Assembly: GCF_003046545.1 (NCBI RefSeq) | Contig: NZ_QAAA01000003.1 | Coordinates: 1 to 64,000 of the forward strand | Length of the DNA stretch: 64,000 bases | From: Rhodovulum imhoffii | GTDB lineage: Bacteria; Pseudomonadota; Alphaproteobacteria; Rhodobacterales; Rhodobacteraceae | Direction of reading: 5' to 3' | Shown: positions 43,601-52,500 of the stretch, piece after piece | How positions within the stretch are numbered: position 1 is the stretch's first letter | Layout: each line of letters begins with the position of its first letter | Made by a program: the position numbers and the translations under genes | The notes under the pieces: generated by a model | The model's input: only the letters and a program-made list of their open reading frames with translations | The model's database searches: none | Told to the model about the DNA's origin: nothing

Positions 43601-44564
43601 CGGTGCGTGCGGCATAAAGCGCGATGACGCTGTCGCTGGGCAAGCGATACGGCTGGGCAATCGAGGCCCGATGGTTTTCCAGCCGGCGTGACACCGGATC
43701 GTAGGTGAACAGCCCGTGCGCCCATGTGCCGAACCACAACCGCCCGTCATCGCCCTCGGCAATCGCGCCGACATCCGTGTCGGGCAGAACAACGGGACGG
43801 CTGATGGCGCGTGTGACCGGATCCATGAAGTTCAACCCGGCATCTTCGGTGCCGATCCAGATGCCGCCGTTGCTGTCCTCGAACAGGGTGTTGACCTTTC
43901 GGCCAGGTAACCCTCCCTGTTCGGGGGTGAACCACTCCGCCCTGCCCGCATCGATGGCCAGCCGCAGCAGCCCCTGCCGGGCCGTGCCCAGAAGAACCGC
44001 GCCGCGCCGGTCGATCAGTACGGCCCGGACGGACAGCGCGCCACCGCCGGAGTCCGGCAGGGTGGCGCTGCTTACGGTGAAGGAACTGCCCTCGGGCAAG
44101 AACATTGCGACCCCGCGCTCGGTGCCCGCCCATATGCGGCCGGCGCTGTCTTCGGCAAAGTCATAGACGTCATCGCTGGGCAGGGCACTGTTGGCCGTTT
44201 GGAACCCGGCAAGAACCTGCCCGGCAGTGTCGAATACCGTTACGCCACCGCCCATCGTGCCAACCCACATCCGGTTGCGGCTGTCCCTGAAGACGCTGCT
44301 GAGATAGTTGCTTTGCAGCCCGTTGTCGTTTCCGAACTGCCGGTGGATATAGGTGAATCCCGCCCCGTCATAAATGCTCAGCCCGTCGCCGGTCGCGAAC
44401 CAGATGCGTCCGTCGCGGGCCTGTGCGATGCCCGATACAGTGCTTTGCGACAGGCCGTCTTCAATCGAAATCCTGTGCACGGTCTTGGGAACATCCGCCA
44501 TCGCGGGCGAAAAGGTCACCAGCAGTCCGAAAAGAAAACCCACACAGGCAAGGGACTTCGGCAT
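40641..44564 (-). CDS. Hybrid two-component system regulator (HTCS-like: propeller sensor, kinase, receiver, AraC output)
   Basis: A protein of 1307 residues, all components in one chain. There is a signal peptide. About 14 propeller blades of the two-component-propeller type (DGRIWFATGDGLSIYD, RNRMWVGTMGGGVTV and similar) fill residues 30-660. A Y_Y_Y-like domain is at about 670-760 and a membrane segment at about 766-786. HisKA follows with His832 in TAHEIRTPLSL, an ATPase domain with N-box NLLSNAVQNTP, a receiver with Asp1101 in ILCDVMLPDG and Lys1153, and an AraC helix-turn-helix (1203-1300). The ATP lid is degenerate (NDGLEIPE; GAEIIG in place of GLGL). It faces an efflux operon 149 bp away and may control it. 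Confidence 0.92.
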   Translation of the reverse strand: MPKSLACVGFLFGLLVTFSPAMADVPKTVHRISIEDGLSQSTVSGIAQARDGRIWFATGDGLSIYDGAGFTYIHRQFGNDNGLQSNYLSSVFRDSRNRMWVGTMGGGVTVFDTAGQVLAGFQTANSALPSDDVYDFAEDSAGRIWAGTERGVAMFLPEGSSFTVSSATLPDSGGGALSVRAVLIDRRGAVLLGTARQGLLRLAIDAGRAEWFTPEQGGLPGRKVNTLFEDSNGGIWIGTEDAGLNFMDPVTRAISRPVVLPDTDVGAIAEGDDGRLWFGTWAHGLFTYDPVSRRLENHRASIAQPYRLPSDSVIALYAARTGRMWIGTYDQGAANVSLLPDAFLSYFEDPADPAAGPLSGAVWAVAQTGDGVVWIGTKGGLSRFLPDEHRFEAVPLGSKARDVRALLPWNGRLLISLRGHGLLSYDPATGTIDEPRGPGGRNLFESRVIRLLEADHDGTLWAGTESGLLHLDENLNVLENLGTRAGPGSLPHDRIRGLYEAPDGALWIGTSGGLSRRDPQTGELESYTAPHLLPDPDVRDVLRLPDGQVLVATGGGLSILDPVSRTARFLLREHGLPNETLYGLLPETDTVVWITTNGGLVRLDLTDDSLNVYHASDGLQSSEFNFNAHAVLHDGRLAVGGVKGLSVFDPATVGTNIRPPIVSFRARPADGTESGEGTALASAPADVEFTFGVHHFERPQRNALLWKLEPLDSTWSRATGVHHVLHRPRLGPGRYEIKYQGESAAGARTPVQSYSFTVAPNVFRRWYAYIYYAFIAAMALFALSSLRMIRMRTRNAELRRKVEQKTRDLVEINAELTRSAQERAQFYARTAHEIRTPLSLMRAPLETVLRSPNLPPEEHRLIDLVGRATARLVQLTEEMANVAQEKGGLRSGHASVDFEAFIDPVLQLYQDVAHEKGVHLACVLENIGAITIDSAACETLLHNLLSNAVQNTPAGGHIRLNCALRDAKLEIRVQNDGLEIPEDVAAQMGLFAQSANTRPASKGAEIIGAVLAKSGGSLSIDRERNEIIARFPVHGQALPGPTDTPPPETGLPPVLIVEDDGEMRNYLATLLNDIAAPHAVASLAAARRAVATRAFDLILCDVMLPDGSGFDFAHEVKEHAETAHIQIVFLTALGNADARRSGRLAWADDYITKPFEVDDLRDRVQIRLRAGTTLRNHVNRQINTLGNDTPTAKGVTTAPRDLSFAETLALALQAGLSDPDFGIDQAAAACAMSRRAFQRKTDQIYGKGFSALLSEKRMEHAAHLISSGVSVTEAGKKCGYGNLSSFSRKFKSFHGVSPRNFASGDKT

Positions 44565-44713
44565 ACCGGTCCTTTCCGTAAAGTCAGGTTGCGGTCAGGC
44601 ACATTCTGCACAGTTTCCCTGTCCAACCAATACGCAAATGCCGACGGGCCTTGGTGTTTCCGAAGCCGGAACATACATGCAAAAGAGCGGGGCGGATCTG
44701 AAAGGAAGACATC

Positions 44714-45697
44714 ATGAAATCTCGGGCCTTTGCCATTCTGGGCCTTGTCGCGGTTGCGCTCGTCGCGGGCTGGATCTGGGTCCAGAGCACGAGTGGGCGG
44801 TTGCCGCCGGGATTTGCCCAGTCCAATGGCCGGATCGAGGCTGAACGGATCGACATTTCCACCCGTTTCGGCGGGCGGCTGGCGGAAATCACCGTGGCCG
44901 AAGGGGACCGAGTCGCCGCCGGACAGGTGGTGGCACGGCTCGACTCCACCCAGTTGCAGGCCCAGTTGCGCGAGGCCGGGGCCGGTGTGCGTGCCGCCGA
45001 ACAGGGGCTGGCGGAGGCCCGCGCGGTCCTGGCCGAGCGTGAAAGCGGCCTGACCTTTGCCCGGCAGGAGCTTTTTCGCGCCGAATCCTTGCAGAAGCGT
45101 GGGCATACCCCCGCAGAAACCGTGGATCTGCGCCGCACGCAACTGACTGCGGCAGAGGCGGCAGTGGCTTCGGCAAAGGCCGGTGTGGCGACCGCCAGGG
45201 CGCGGATCGAGGCGGCGCAGGCCACCGTGGACCGCCTGGACGCGGATCTGGACGAATATGCCCTGACCGCGCCGCGGGCGGGGCGGGTGCAGTACCGGCT
45301 GGCCGAGCCGGGTGAGGTTCTGTCCCCCGGTGCGCGGGTGGTCACGTTACTGGACCTGACCGATGTTTCGATGACCATCTACCTGCCCACCGCTGCCGCC
45401 GGGCGTCTGGCCTACGGGGCACAGGCGCGCATCGTCTTCGATGCCGCGCCGCATTTCGTGGTGCCCGCAACCGTCAGCTTCGTGGCGGGGGAGGCCCAGT
45501 TCACTCCGAAATACGTGGAAACCGCAGAAGAGCGGGAAAACCTGATGTTCCGCGTCAAGCTGACCCTGCCGCCGGAGGTGTTGCGCGCCCATCAGGATAT
45601 CGTGAAAACCGGTGTGCCGGGGGTGGCCACCGTGCAGGTGGACCCTGCAGCGCAGTGGCCCGGGGATCTGGCCGTCAGGCTGCCCGATGCCAGATGA
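44714..45697 (+). CDS. HlyD-family membrane fusion protein (YhiI/YbhG-like)
   Basis: A protein of 327 residues; ATG 44714 follows AAAGGAAGACATC. One N-terminal membrane segment (FAILGLVAVALVAGWIWV) is followed by a lipoyl-like half (NGRIEAERIDISTRFGGRLA, VAEGDRVAAGQVVARLD), an alanine/glutamate-rich coiled coil from about 75 to 185, the second lipoyl half (YALTAPRAGRVQYRLAEPGE) and a beta-barrel. It bridges inner-membrane ABC parts to an outer-membrane channel. It is the first gene of a three-gene export operon; no outer-membrane TolC is nearby. Confidence 0.9.
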   Translation: MKSRAFAILGLVAVALVAGWIWVQSTSGRLPPGFAQSNGRIEAERIDISTRFGGRLAEITVAEGDRVAAGQVVARLDSTQLQAQLREAGAGVRAAEQGLAEARAVLAERESGLTFARQELFRAESLQKRGHTPAETVDLRRTQLTAAEAAVASAKAGVATARARIEAAQATVDRLDADLDEYALTAPRAGRVQYRLAEPGEVLSPGARVVTLLDLTDVSMTIYLPTAAAGRLAYGAQARIVFDAAPHFVVPATVSFVAGEAQFTPKYVETAEERENLMFRVKLTLPPEVLRAHQDIVKTGVPGVATVQVDPAAQWPGDLAVRLPDAR

Positions 45698-48401
45698 GGC
45701 CGGTCTTCGCCTGCGGAGGGTCAGCCACCGCTACGGCCCCATTCAGGCGCTGGAGGATGTCTCGCTGACCCTGCCCGCAGGGCAGATGGTGGGTTTGATC
45801 GGGCCCGATGGCGTAGGCAAGTCCACGCTTCTGGGGCTGATTGCCGGGGTGCGCAAAATTCAGCATGGGTATGTCGCGGTGCTCGGGGGGGATATGGCAG
45901 ACCCGGCCCACCGTGCCACCGCCTATCCGCGTATCGCCTATATGCCGCAGGGTTTGGGGCGGAACCTCTACCCGACGCTTTCAGTGCGGGAGAATGTCGA
46001 TTTTTTTGGTCGACTGTTCGGGCAGGGCGCCCGCGAACGGGCCGGACGTATCGCCGAACTTCTGGACAGCACCGGGCTTGGTCCCTTCGCGGAGCGCCCT
46101 GCGGGGAAGCTTTCGGGGGGAATGAAGCAGAAACTTTCGTTGTGCTGTGCGCTGATCCATGATCCGGATCTGCTGATCCTCGACGAACCGACCACCGGAG
46201 TGGACCCGCTTTCGCGCCGGCAATTCTGGGAACTGATCGCCCGCATCCGCACCCGCCGTCCCGGCATGACGGTGATCACCGCGACCGCCTACATGTCCGA
46301 GGCGGAGGGGTTCGATCATCTTGTCGCCATGGATGCGGGGCGGGTCCTGGCCACCGGCACCCCGGGAGAGCTGAAATCCCGTACCGGTTGCGCGACGCTG
46401 GAAGACGCCTTCGTTGCTCTGCTGCCCCGGGAAAAGCGTGCCGGACACCGCAAGGTGGTGCTGCCGCCGCGGGATCGCACCGACCGCGCGATCGCCATCG
46501 AGGCGGATGGCCTGACCATGCGTTTTGGCGATTTTACCGCGGTCGATCATGTCAGCTTCCGTATCGAGAGAGGGGAGATTTTCGGGTTTCTCGGGTCCAA
46601 TGGCTGCGGCAAGACCACAACGATGAAAATGCTGACCGGCCTGTTGACCCCCAGCGAAGGCCACGCGCACCTGTTCGGGCAGGAGGTGGACACCGCTGAC
46701 CTGACCATTCGCGGGCGGGTGGGGTACATGTCGCAGTCGTTTTCGCTCTATTCCGAACTGTCTGTCCGGCAAAACCTGTCCCTGCATGCGCAATTGTTCC
46801 AGCTGTCGCCCGCTCGCCAGAGGGCGCGGGTCGCGGAACTGCTGGAGCGGTTCGACCTGGCGGACGTGGCGTCGGCCCGCCCCGAGAGCCTGCCCCTGGG
46901 CCTGCGCCAGCGGTTGCAACTGGCCGTCGCGGTGCTGCATGAGCCAGAGATGCTGATCCTGGACGAACCTACCAGCGGCGTTGACCCGGTAGCGCGCGAT
47001 GCGTTCTGGGAATTGCTGATCGCCTTGTCGCGACAGGACGGTGTGACGATTTTCATCTCCACTCATTTCATGAATGAGGCCGCGCGGTGCGACCGTATCT
47101 CGTTCATGCATGCAGGCAGGGTTCTGGCGGTCGGGACACCACAAGAGTTGTGTGACATGCGTGGCGCCGGGACGCTGGAAGATGCCTTTATCGCCTATCT
47201 CGAAGACGCGGGCGGACAGGAGGACACCGGTACCCCCTCCCCCCCGCAAGGGGTGGTTCCCGGTGCGTCCGGCTGGCTGTCGCCCAGGCGGATCTGGGCC
47301 TTCGCCCGCCGGGAGGCGGTGGAACTTTTGCGTGATCGCATCCGCCTGGCCTTCGCGCTGCTGGGCCCGATGGTGCTGATGCTGGCGGTCGGGTTCGGCA
47401 TTTCCTTCGATGTGAAGAACCTGACCTATGCCGCGCTGGATCAGGACCAAAGCGCCGAAAGCCGCGCTTTTCTGCGCCAGTTGTCCAGTTCCACCTATTT
47501 CGCGGAGAAGCCGCCCATGGAAAACCTTGCCGCGATCGACCGCCGCCTGCGCGCGGGCGACATTACCCTGGCGGTGGTGATTGCGCCGGGCTTCGGGCAT
47601 GACCTGTTGAGCGGAGAGCGCCCCGAGGTGGCCGCGTGGCTGGACGGGTCCAACACCGTGCGGGCGGAGACCGCACGCGGCTACGTGGAAGCGGCGTTTC
47701 TGTCCTACCTTGCGGAGCTTTCGCGGGGGGAGAGCGGTACCACGCCGGTTCTGTCTTCTGCCCGGGTCGTGCCGCGGTTTCGCTACAACCAGTCTTTCGA
47801 ATCGGCCTATGCGATCCCTCCCGGTGTTCTGATGATGATGCTTATCATGATCCCGACCATGCTGACGGCGCTTGGCATCGTCCGGGAAAAAGAGATGGGA
47901 TCGATCACCAACCTTTACGCCGCACCGGTGCGAAAGCTGGAGTTCCTTCTGGGCAAGCAGGCCCCTTACATCCTGCTGGCCATGGTCAGCTTTGTGTTGC
48001 TTCTGGCGATGCTTTTGGAAGTATTCGGTCTTCGGATTCAGGGCAGTCTTGGGGCGCTGGTGGGGGGGGCGGTGCTTTACGTCACCGCAGCGACCGGTTT
48101 CGGGCTTGTGATTTCCAGCTTCGTTCGGTCCCAGATTGCGGCTATTTTCGCCAGTTCGATCATCGTCATGATCCCGACGGTGAATTTTTCCGGGATGCTT
48201 TATCCCGTTTCCACGCTGGACCGGGGCACGCGCCTGATCGGGGAGGCCTTCCCGCCACTTTACTTTCAGCGCATCAGCACCGGCGTCTTCAACAAGGGTC
48301 TGCCGTTCGAGGCGCTGTATCCCAATCACCTGGCCCTGGCAGGGTTTTGCGTGCTGTTCTGGGTGCTGGCGGTGGTTTTGTTGAAAAAGCAGGAGGCATA
48401 G
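45687..48401 (+). CDS. ABC exporter with two ATPase domains fused to ABC-2 permease (RbbA/YhiH-like)
   Basis: A protein of 904 residues from ATG 45687, overlapping the HlyD gene by 11 bp. ATPase domain 1 has GPDGVGKSTLLGL, signature LSGGMKQKLSL and Walker B LLILDEPTTGVD. ATPase domain 2 has GSNGCGKTTTMKM, a degenerate signature (LPLGLRQRLQL) and LILDEPTSGVD. The last 380 residues are an ABC-2 type permease with a large periplasmic loop and five or six membrane segments. The fusion is the layout of RbbA, described in E. coli as ribosome-associated, and of YhiH exporters. With HlyD and a second permease, export of a drug or lipid is likely. Confidence 0.9.
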   Translation: MPDEAGLRLRRVSHRYGPIQALEDVSLTLPAGQMVGLIGPDGVGKSTLLGLIAGVRKIQHGYVAVLGGDMADPAHRATAYPRIAYMPQGLGRNLYPTLSVRENVDFFGRLFGQGARERAGRIAELLDSTGLGPFAERPAGKLSGGMKQKLSLCCALIHDPDLLILDEPTTGVDPLSRRQFWELIARIRTRRPGMTVITATAYMSEAEGFDHLVAMDAGRVLATGTPGELKSRTGCATLEDAFVALLPREKRAGHRKVVLPPRDRTDRAIAIEADGLTMRFGDFTAVDHVSFRIERGEIFGFLGSNGCGKTTTMKMLTGLLTPSEGHAHLFGQEVDTADLTIRGRVGYMSQSFSLYSELSVRQNLSLHAQLFQLSPARQRARVAELLERFDLADVASARPESLPLGLRQRLQLAVAVLHEPEMLILDEPTSGVDPVARDAFWELLIALSRQDGVTIFISTHFMNEAARCDRISFMHAGRVLAVGTPQELCDMRGAGTLEDAFIAYLEDAGGQEDTGTPSPPQGVVPGASGWLSPRRIWAFARREAVELLRDRIRLAFALLGPMVLMLAVGFGISFDVKNLTYAALDQDQSAESRAFLRQLSSSTYFAEKPPMENLAAIDRRLRAGDITLAVVIAPGFGHDLLSGERPEVAAWLDGSNTVRAETARGYVEAAFLSYLAELSRGESGTTPVLSSARVVPRFRYNQSFESAYAIPPGVLMMMLIMIPTMLTALGIVREKEMGSITNLYAAPVRKLEFLLGKQAPYILLAMVSFVLLLAMLLEVFGLRIQGSLGALVGGAVLYVTAATGFGLVISSFVRSQIAAIFASSIIVMIPTVNFSGMLYPVSTLDRGTRLIGEAFPPLYFQRISTGVFNKGLPFEALYPNHLALAGFCVLFWVLAVVLLKKQEA

Positions 48402-48402
48402 G

Positions 48403-49524
48403 ATGCGGGCCCTGGGCAATATTTTCCGCCTTGGGGTAAAGGAATTGTACAGCCTCGCGCGTGACCCTGTCTTGATGGGGCTGATCCTGTACACATTCAC
48501 CTTTGCCGTTTTTACCGTTGCGAATGGCGTGCGGACCGAGGTGCGCAACGCCGCCGTCGCCATTGTGGATGAGGATCGCTCCGGGATCTCGTCGCGGATC
48601 ATCGGAGCGTTGTTACCGCCCTATTTCAAGCCGCCCCGCGTGATCTCTTCGCAAGAGATGAACCCGGCCATGGACCGGGGGGATTACAGTTTCGTCCTGA
48701 CCATCCCCAGCGGCTTTCAGCGTGATCTGCTGGCCGGCAAACAGCCCGAGATCCAGTTGAATGTCGACGCCACGGCGATGACGCTGGCGGGAAATGGGAC
48801 GCGCTATATCCAGCGTATCGTCCAGACGGAACTGGAGCGCTTCGTGGCTGAGGACGGCCGGCAGAGCGTTTTGCCCGCGGAGATCGTCAGCCGGGCGCGG
48901 TTCAACCCGAATCTCGAGTCGAAGTGGTTCCTGGCCGTGATGCAGGTGACGGGGAACATCACGATCCTGTCGGTGATCCTGTCCGGCGCAGCGGTGATCC
49001 GGGAGCGTGAGCACGGTACCATCGAACACCTGCTGGTCATGCCCTTGCGCCCGATCGAGATCATGCTGGCCAAGATCTGGGCCAACGGTCTGGTGATCGT
49101 GTCGGCGGCGGTTCTGTCCCTGGTTCTGGTTGTGCGGGGGGTGTTGGGAATCCCGGTGCCGGGATCGGTTGCGGTCTTCGCCATGGGGGCGGGGGTGTAT
49201 CTGTTCGCGGTAACCTCGCTGGGAATCATGCTGGCCACCTTCGCGCGCACGATGCCCCAGTTCGGGTTGCTGGCGATCCCGGTTTTCGTTGTTCTCTACA
49301 TGCTGTCGGGGGGGATGACCCCGCTTGAGGCAATGCCCGAACCCTTGCATACCGGGATGCAGTTTTCCCCCGCAACCCACTTTACCAGTTTTGCGCAGGC
49401 TGTTCTGTACCGGGGCGCGGGGCTGGATCTGGTCTGGCGGGATCTTCTGGCCGTGGCCGCCATCGGGGCGGTGTTTTGTGCCCTGGCGCTGTACCGGTTC
49501 CGGCGCACCATGTCGGTGGGCTAG
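48403..49524 (+). CDS. ABC-2 type export permease (YhhJ-like)
   Basis: A protein of 373 residues. One membrane segment near residue 30 is followed by a large extracytoplasmic loop to about 170, then five hydrophobic segments ending LLAVAAIGAVFCALALYRF. AVIREREHGTIEHLLVMPL is the conserved ABC-2 coupling segment. AGGAGG lies just before the start and inside the end of the upstream gene, so the two are cotranslated. It would pair with the permease half of the fusion protein. Its stop codon shares CTAG with that of the convergent dnaE. Confidence 0.9.
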   Translation: MRALGNIFRLGVKELYSLARDPVLMGLILYTFTFAVFTVANGVRTEVRNAAVAIVDEDRSGISSRIIGALLPPYFKPPRVISSQEMNPAMDRGDYSFVLTIPSGFQRDLLAGKQPEIQLNVDATAMTLAGNGTRYIQRIVQTELERFVAEDGRQSVLPAEIVSRARFNPNLESKWFLAVMQVTGNITILSVILSGAAVIREREHGTIEHLLVMPLRPIEIMLAKIWANGLVIVSAAVLSLVLVVRGVLGIPVPGSVAVFAMGAGVYLFAVTSLGIMLATFARTMPQFGLLAIPVFVVLYMLSGGMTPLEAMPEPLHTGMQFSPATHFTSFAQAVLYRGAGLDLVWRDLLAVAAIGAVFCALALYRFRRTMSVG

Positions 49525-52500
49525 AATTCCTCTACGGCCACGACACCGGGCAGGGACTTGATCGCGCCGCGGATCTGTGGGGTTACCGGGAACTGGCCGG
49601 GCAGGGCCATCTCCACCTCACCGGGCAGGTCCGGGGCAAGCAGGCAAAAATACACCGGGCCGCGCCCGCGCAGACCGCTTTCGCCTTTGGTGCGGATCAG
49701 AAGCTTGGCGACCTCGGCCACTGCCGGTTCGTTCTCGACGAACACGCGCAGTCCCGCGCCCCCCGCATCGGCGACTTCCTGGTCGATCGGTTGCACCCCG
49801 CGCGCCAGCAGCTTGATCTGCTCGCTTTCGTAAGTGGCCTCGACAACCAGAACGACGTTCGTGCCTGCCTCCAGCAAGTCACGGGAAGCCTCGAGAACAT
49901 CGGAAAAGATCGTGACCTCGTACAGCCCCGTCGGGTCTGAAAGCTGGGCAAAGGCAAAACGGTTGCCTCTGGCGGATTTGCGTTCCTGCCGGCCGGAGAC
50001 GGCCCCGGCGATCTTCGTCACGCGGGGGCCGGATTTCACCGCCTCTGCCACTTCCGCAAGGGTGGAAACCTTCTTTCGCCGGAGCGCGGGCATGTAGTCG
50101 TCCAGCGGGTGGCCGGAAAGGTAGAAGCCAACGGCCTTGTGTTCTTCGGCAAGGCGCTCATTGGGCAGCCAGTCGGTGACCGGGGGCAGGCGCGGTTCGG
50201 GCAGGTCGGCGCCGGCTTCGCCGAAAAGCGACACCTGGTTCGAGGCGCGCTGGTCATGCACCGCGGCCGAGTAGGCCGACAGGACGTCGAGGCTGTCGAA
50301 AACGCGGCGGCGGTTGCGATCCAGTTCATCGAACGCTCCGGCGCGGGCCAGCATTTCCAGAGGACGCTTTCCGACGCGCTTCATGTCCACCCTGCGGGCG
50401 AAATCGTAAAGCGTTGCAAAAGGTTTGTCCGCCCGCGCCGCGACGATCGTCTTCATCGCGTCGACACCGACATTCTTGAGCGCCCCCAGCGCATAGACCA
50501 ACCGCCCCGCCTCCACCCCGAACGTTGCGGCGGAGCGGTTCACGCAGGGCGGCACGATCCCGGTTTTCAGGCCCCGGCGGACCTCCTCGGCATAGACGGC
50601 CAGCTTGTCTGTCAGGTGAATGTCGCAATTCATCACCCCGGCCATGAACTCCACCGGGTGGTTCGCCTTCAGCCATGCGGTCTGATAGCTGACCACCGCA
50701 TAGGCGGCGGCATGAGACTTGTTGAAACCGTAATTGGCGAATTTCTCCAACAGGTTCCACACTTCCAGCGCCTTGGCGTCGTCAACGCCGTTCTTTCTGG
50801 CCCCGTCGATGAACTTGGGACGCTCGGCGTCCATGGCTTCCTTGATCTTCTTGCCCATTGCGCGGCGCAGCAGATCGGCGCCGCCCAGGGAATAGCCCGC
50901 CATTTTCTGGGCGATCTGCATCACCTGTTCCTGGTAGACGATGATACCCTGCGTTTCATCGAGAATGTCGTCGATCAGTGGGTGCAGGCGGTCGCGTTCC
51001 GACAGGCCGTTCTTGACTTCGCAGTATTTGGGGATGTTTTCCATCGGTCCCGGACGATAAAGCGCCACCAGCGCCACGATGTCCTCGATGCAGGTGGGTT
51101 TCATGCGCCGCAGCGCATCCATCATGCCGGAGCTTTCCACCTGGAACACGGCGACGGTTTTCGCACTGGCGTAAAGATCGTAGGTCTTCTCGTCGTCCAG
51201 CGGGATATGGCCAATATCGTTTTCCGCCCCCTCGGCAGGATCGTAAAGGCGGGTGCCGTCGGCACCCTCATGCAGGTTCCGGCCCGCGGCATGGATCTGC
51301 TCAATGGCATTGCGGATCACCGTCAGGGTCTTGAGGCCGAGGAAGTCGAATTTCACCAGCCCGGCCTGCTCGACCCATTTCATGTTGAACTGGGTTGCCG
51401 GCATGTCCGAGCGGGGATCCCGGTAGAGCGGCACCAGTTCATCGAGGGGGCGATCCCCGATCACCACCCCAGCGGCGTGGGTGGAGGCATTGCGCAACAG
51501 CCCCTCGACCTGCTGGCCGTAGGTGAGCAACCGTTCCACGACTTCCTCGGCGCGGGCGGCTTCGCGCAGGCGGGGTTCCTCCTCCAGTGCCTTGGCGATG
51601 GACACGGGCTTGACCCCTTCCACCGGGATCAGCTTCGACAGCTTGTCCACCTGCCCGTAGGGCATCTGCAATACCCGTCCCACGTCGCGGACCGCCGCCT
51701 TCGACAACAGCGCACCGAAAGTGATGATCTGGGCAACCTTTTCACGGCCGTATTTGCGCTGAACATAGCCGATGACCTCCTCGCGCCGGTCCATGCAGAA
51801 GTCGATGTCGAAGTCAGGCATGGAAACCCGCTCGGGGTTGAGAAACCGCTCGAACAGCAGGCTGTAGCGCAGGGGGTCGAGGTCGGTGATCGTCAGGGCG
51901 TACGCCACAAGGCTGCCCGCCCCGGAGCCACGTCCGGGGCCGACGGGGATGTCGTGATCCTTCGCCCACTTGATGAAATCGGCCACGATCAGGAAATATC
52001 CGGGGAAGCCCATGCCTTCGATGATGTCCAGCTCGAATCTCAGCCGTTTCTCGTATTCCTCCACCGGGGCGGCATGGGGAATCACCGCCAGCCGGGCGGC
52101 CAGCCCCTCATGGGCCTGACGGCGCAGTTCCTCCACTTCGTCGGCGGCGAAGCGCGGCAGGATCGGCTTGCGCTTCTCTGCCTTGAAGGCACAGCGGCGG
52201 GCGATCTCCACGGTGTTTTCCAGCGCCTCGGGCAGATCGGCAAACAGGGCGGCCATTTCCTCGGGCGTCTTGAAATAATGCTGGGGCGTCAGACGGCGGC
52301 GCGGCGTGGCCTGATCGACATAAGCGCCGTCCCTGATGCACAGCAGCGCGTCATGGGCCACGTACATGTCCGTTTTGGGGAAGTAGACGTCGTTCGTGGC
52401 CACCAGCGGCAGGCCCATGGCGTAGGCCATCTCGATATGAGGGCGCTCGGTCGTGGTTTCGGCTTCGGGGCAGGTCCCGCCTTCACCGGGATGACGTTGA

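Noticed and set aside
45981-48602. A 873-codon minus-strand frame.
   Set aside because: Antisense to the RbbA-like gene; a by-product of GC-rich third positions, with low-complexity His/Arg/Gln composition.
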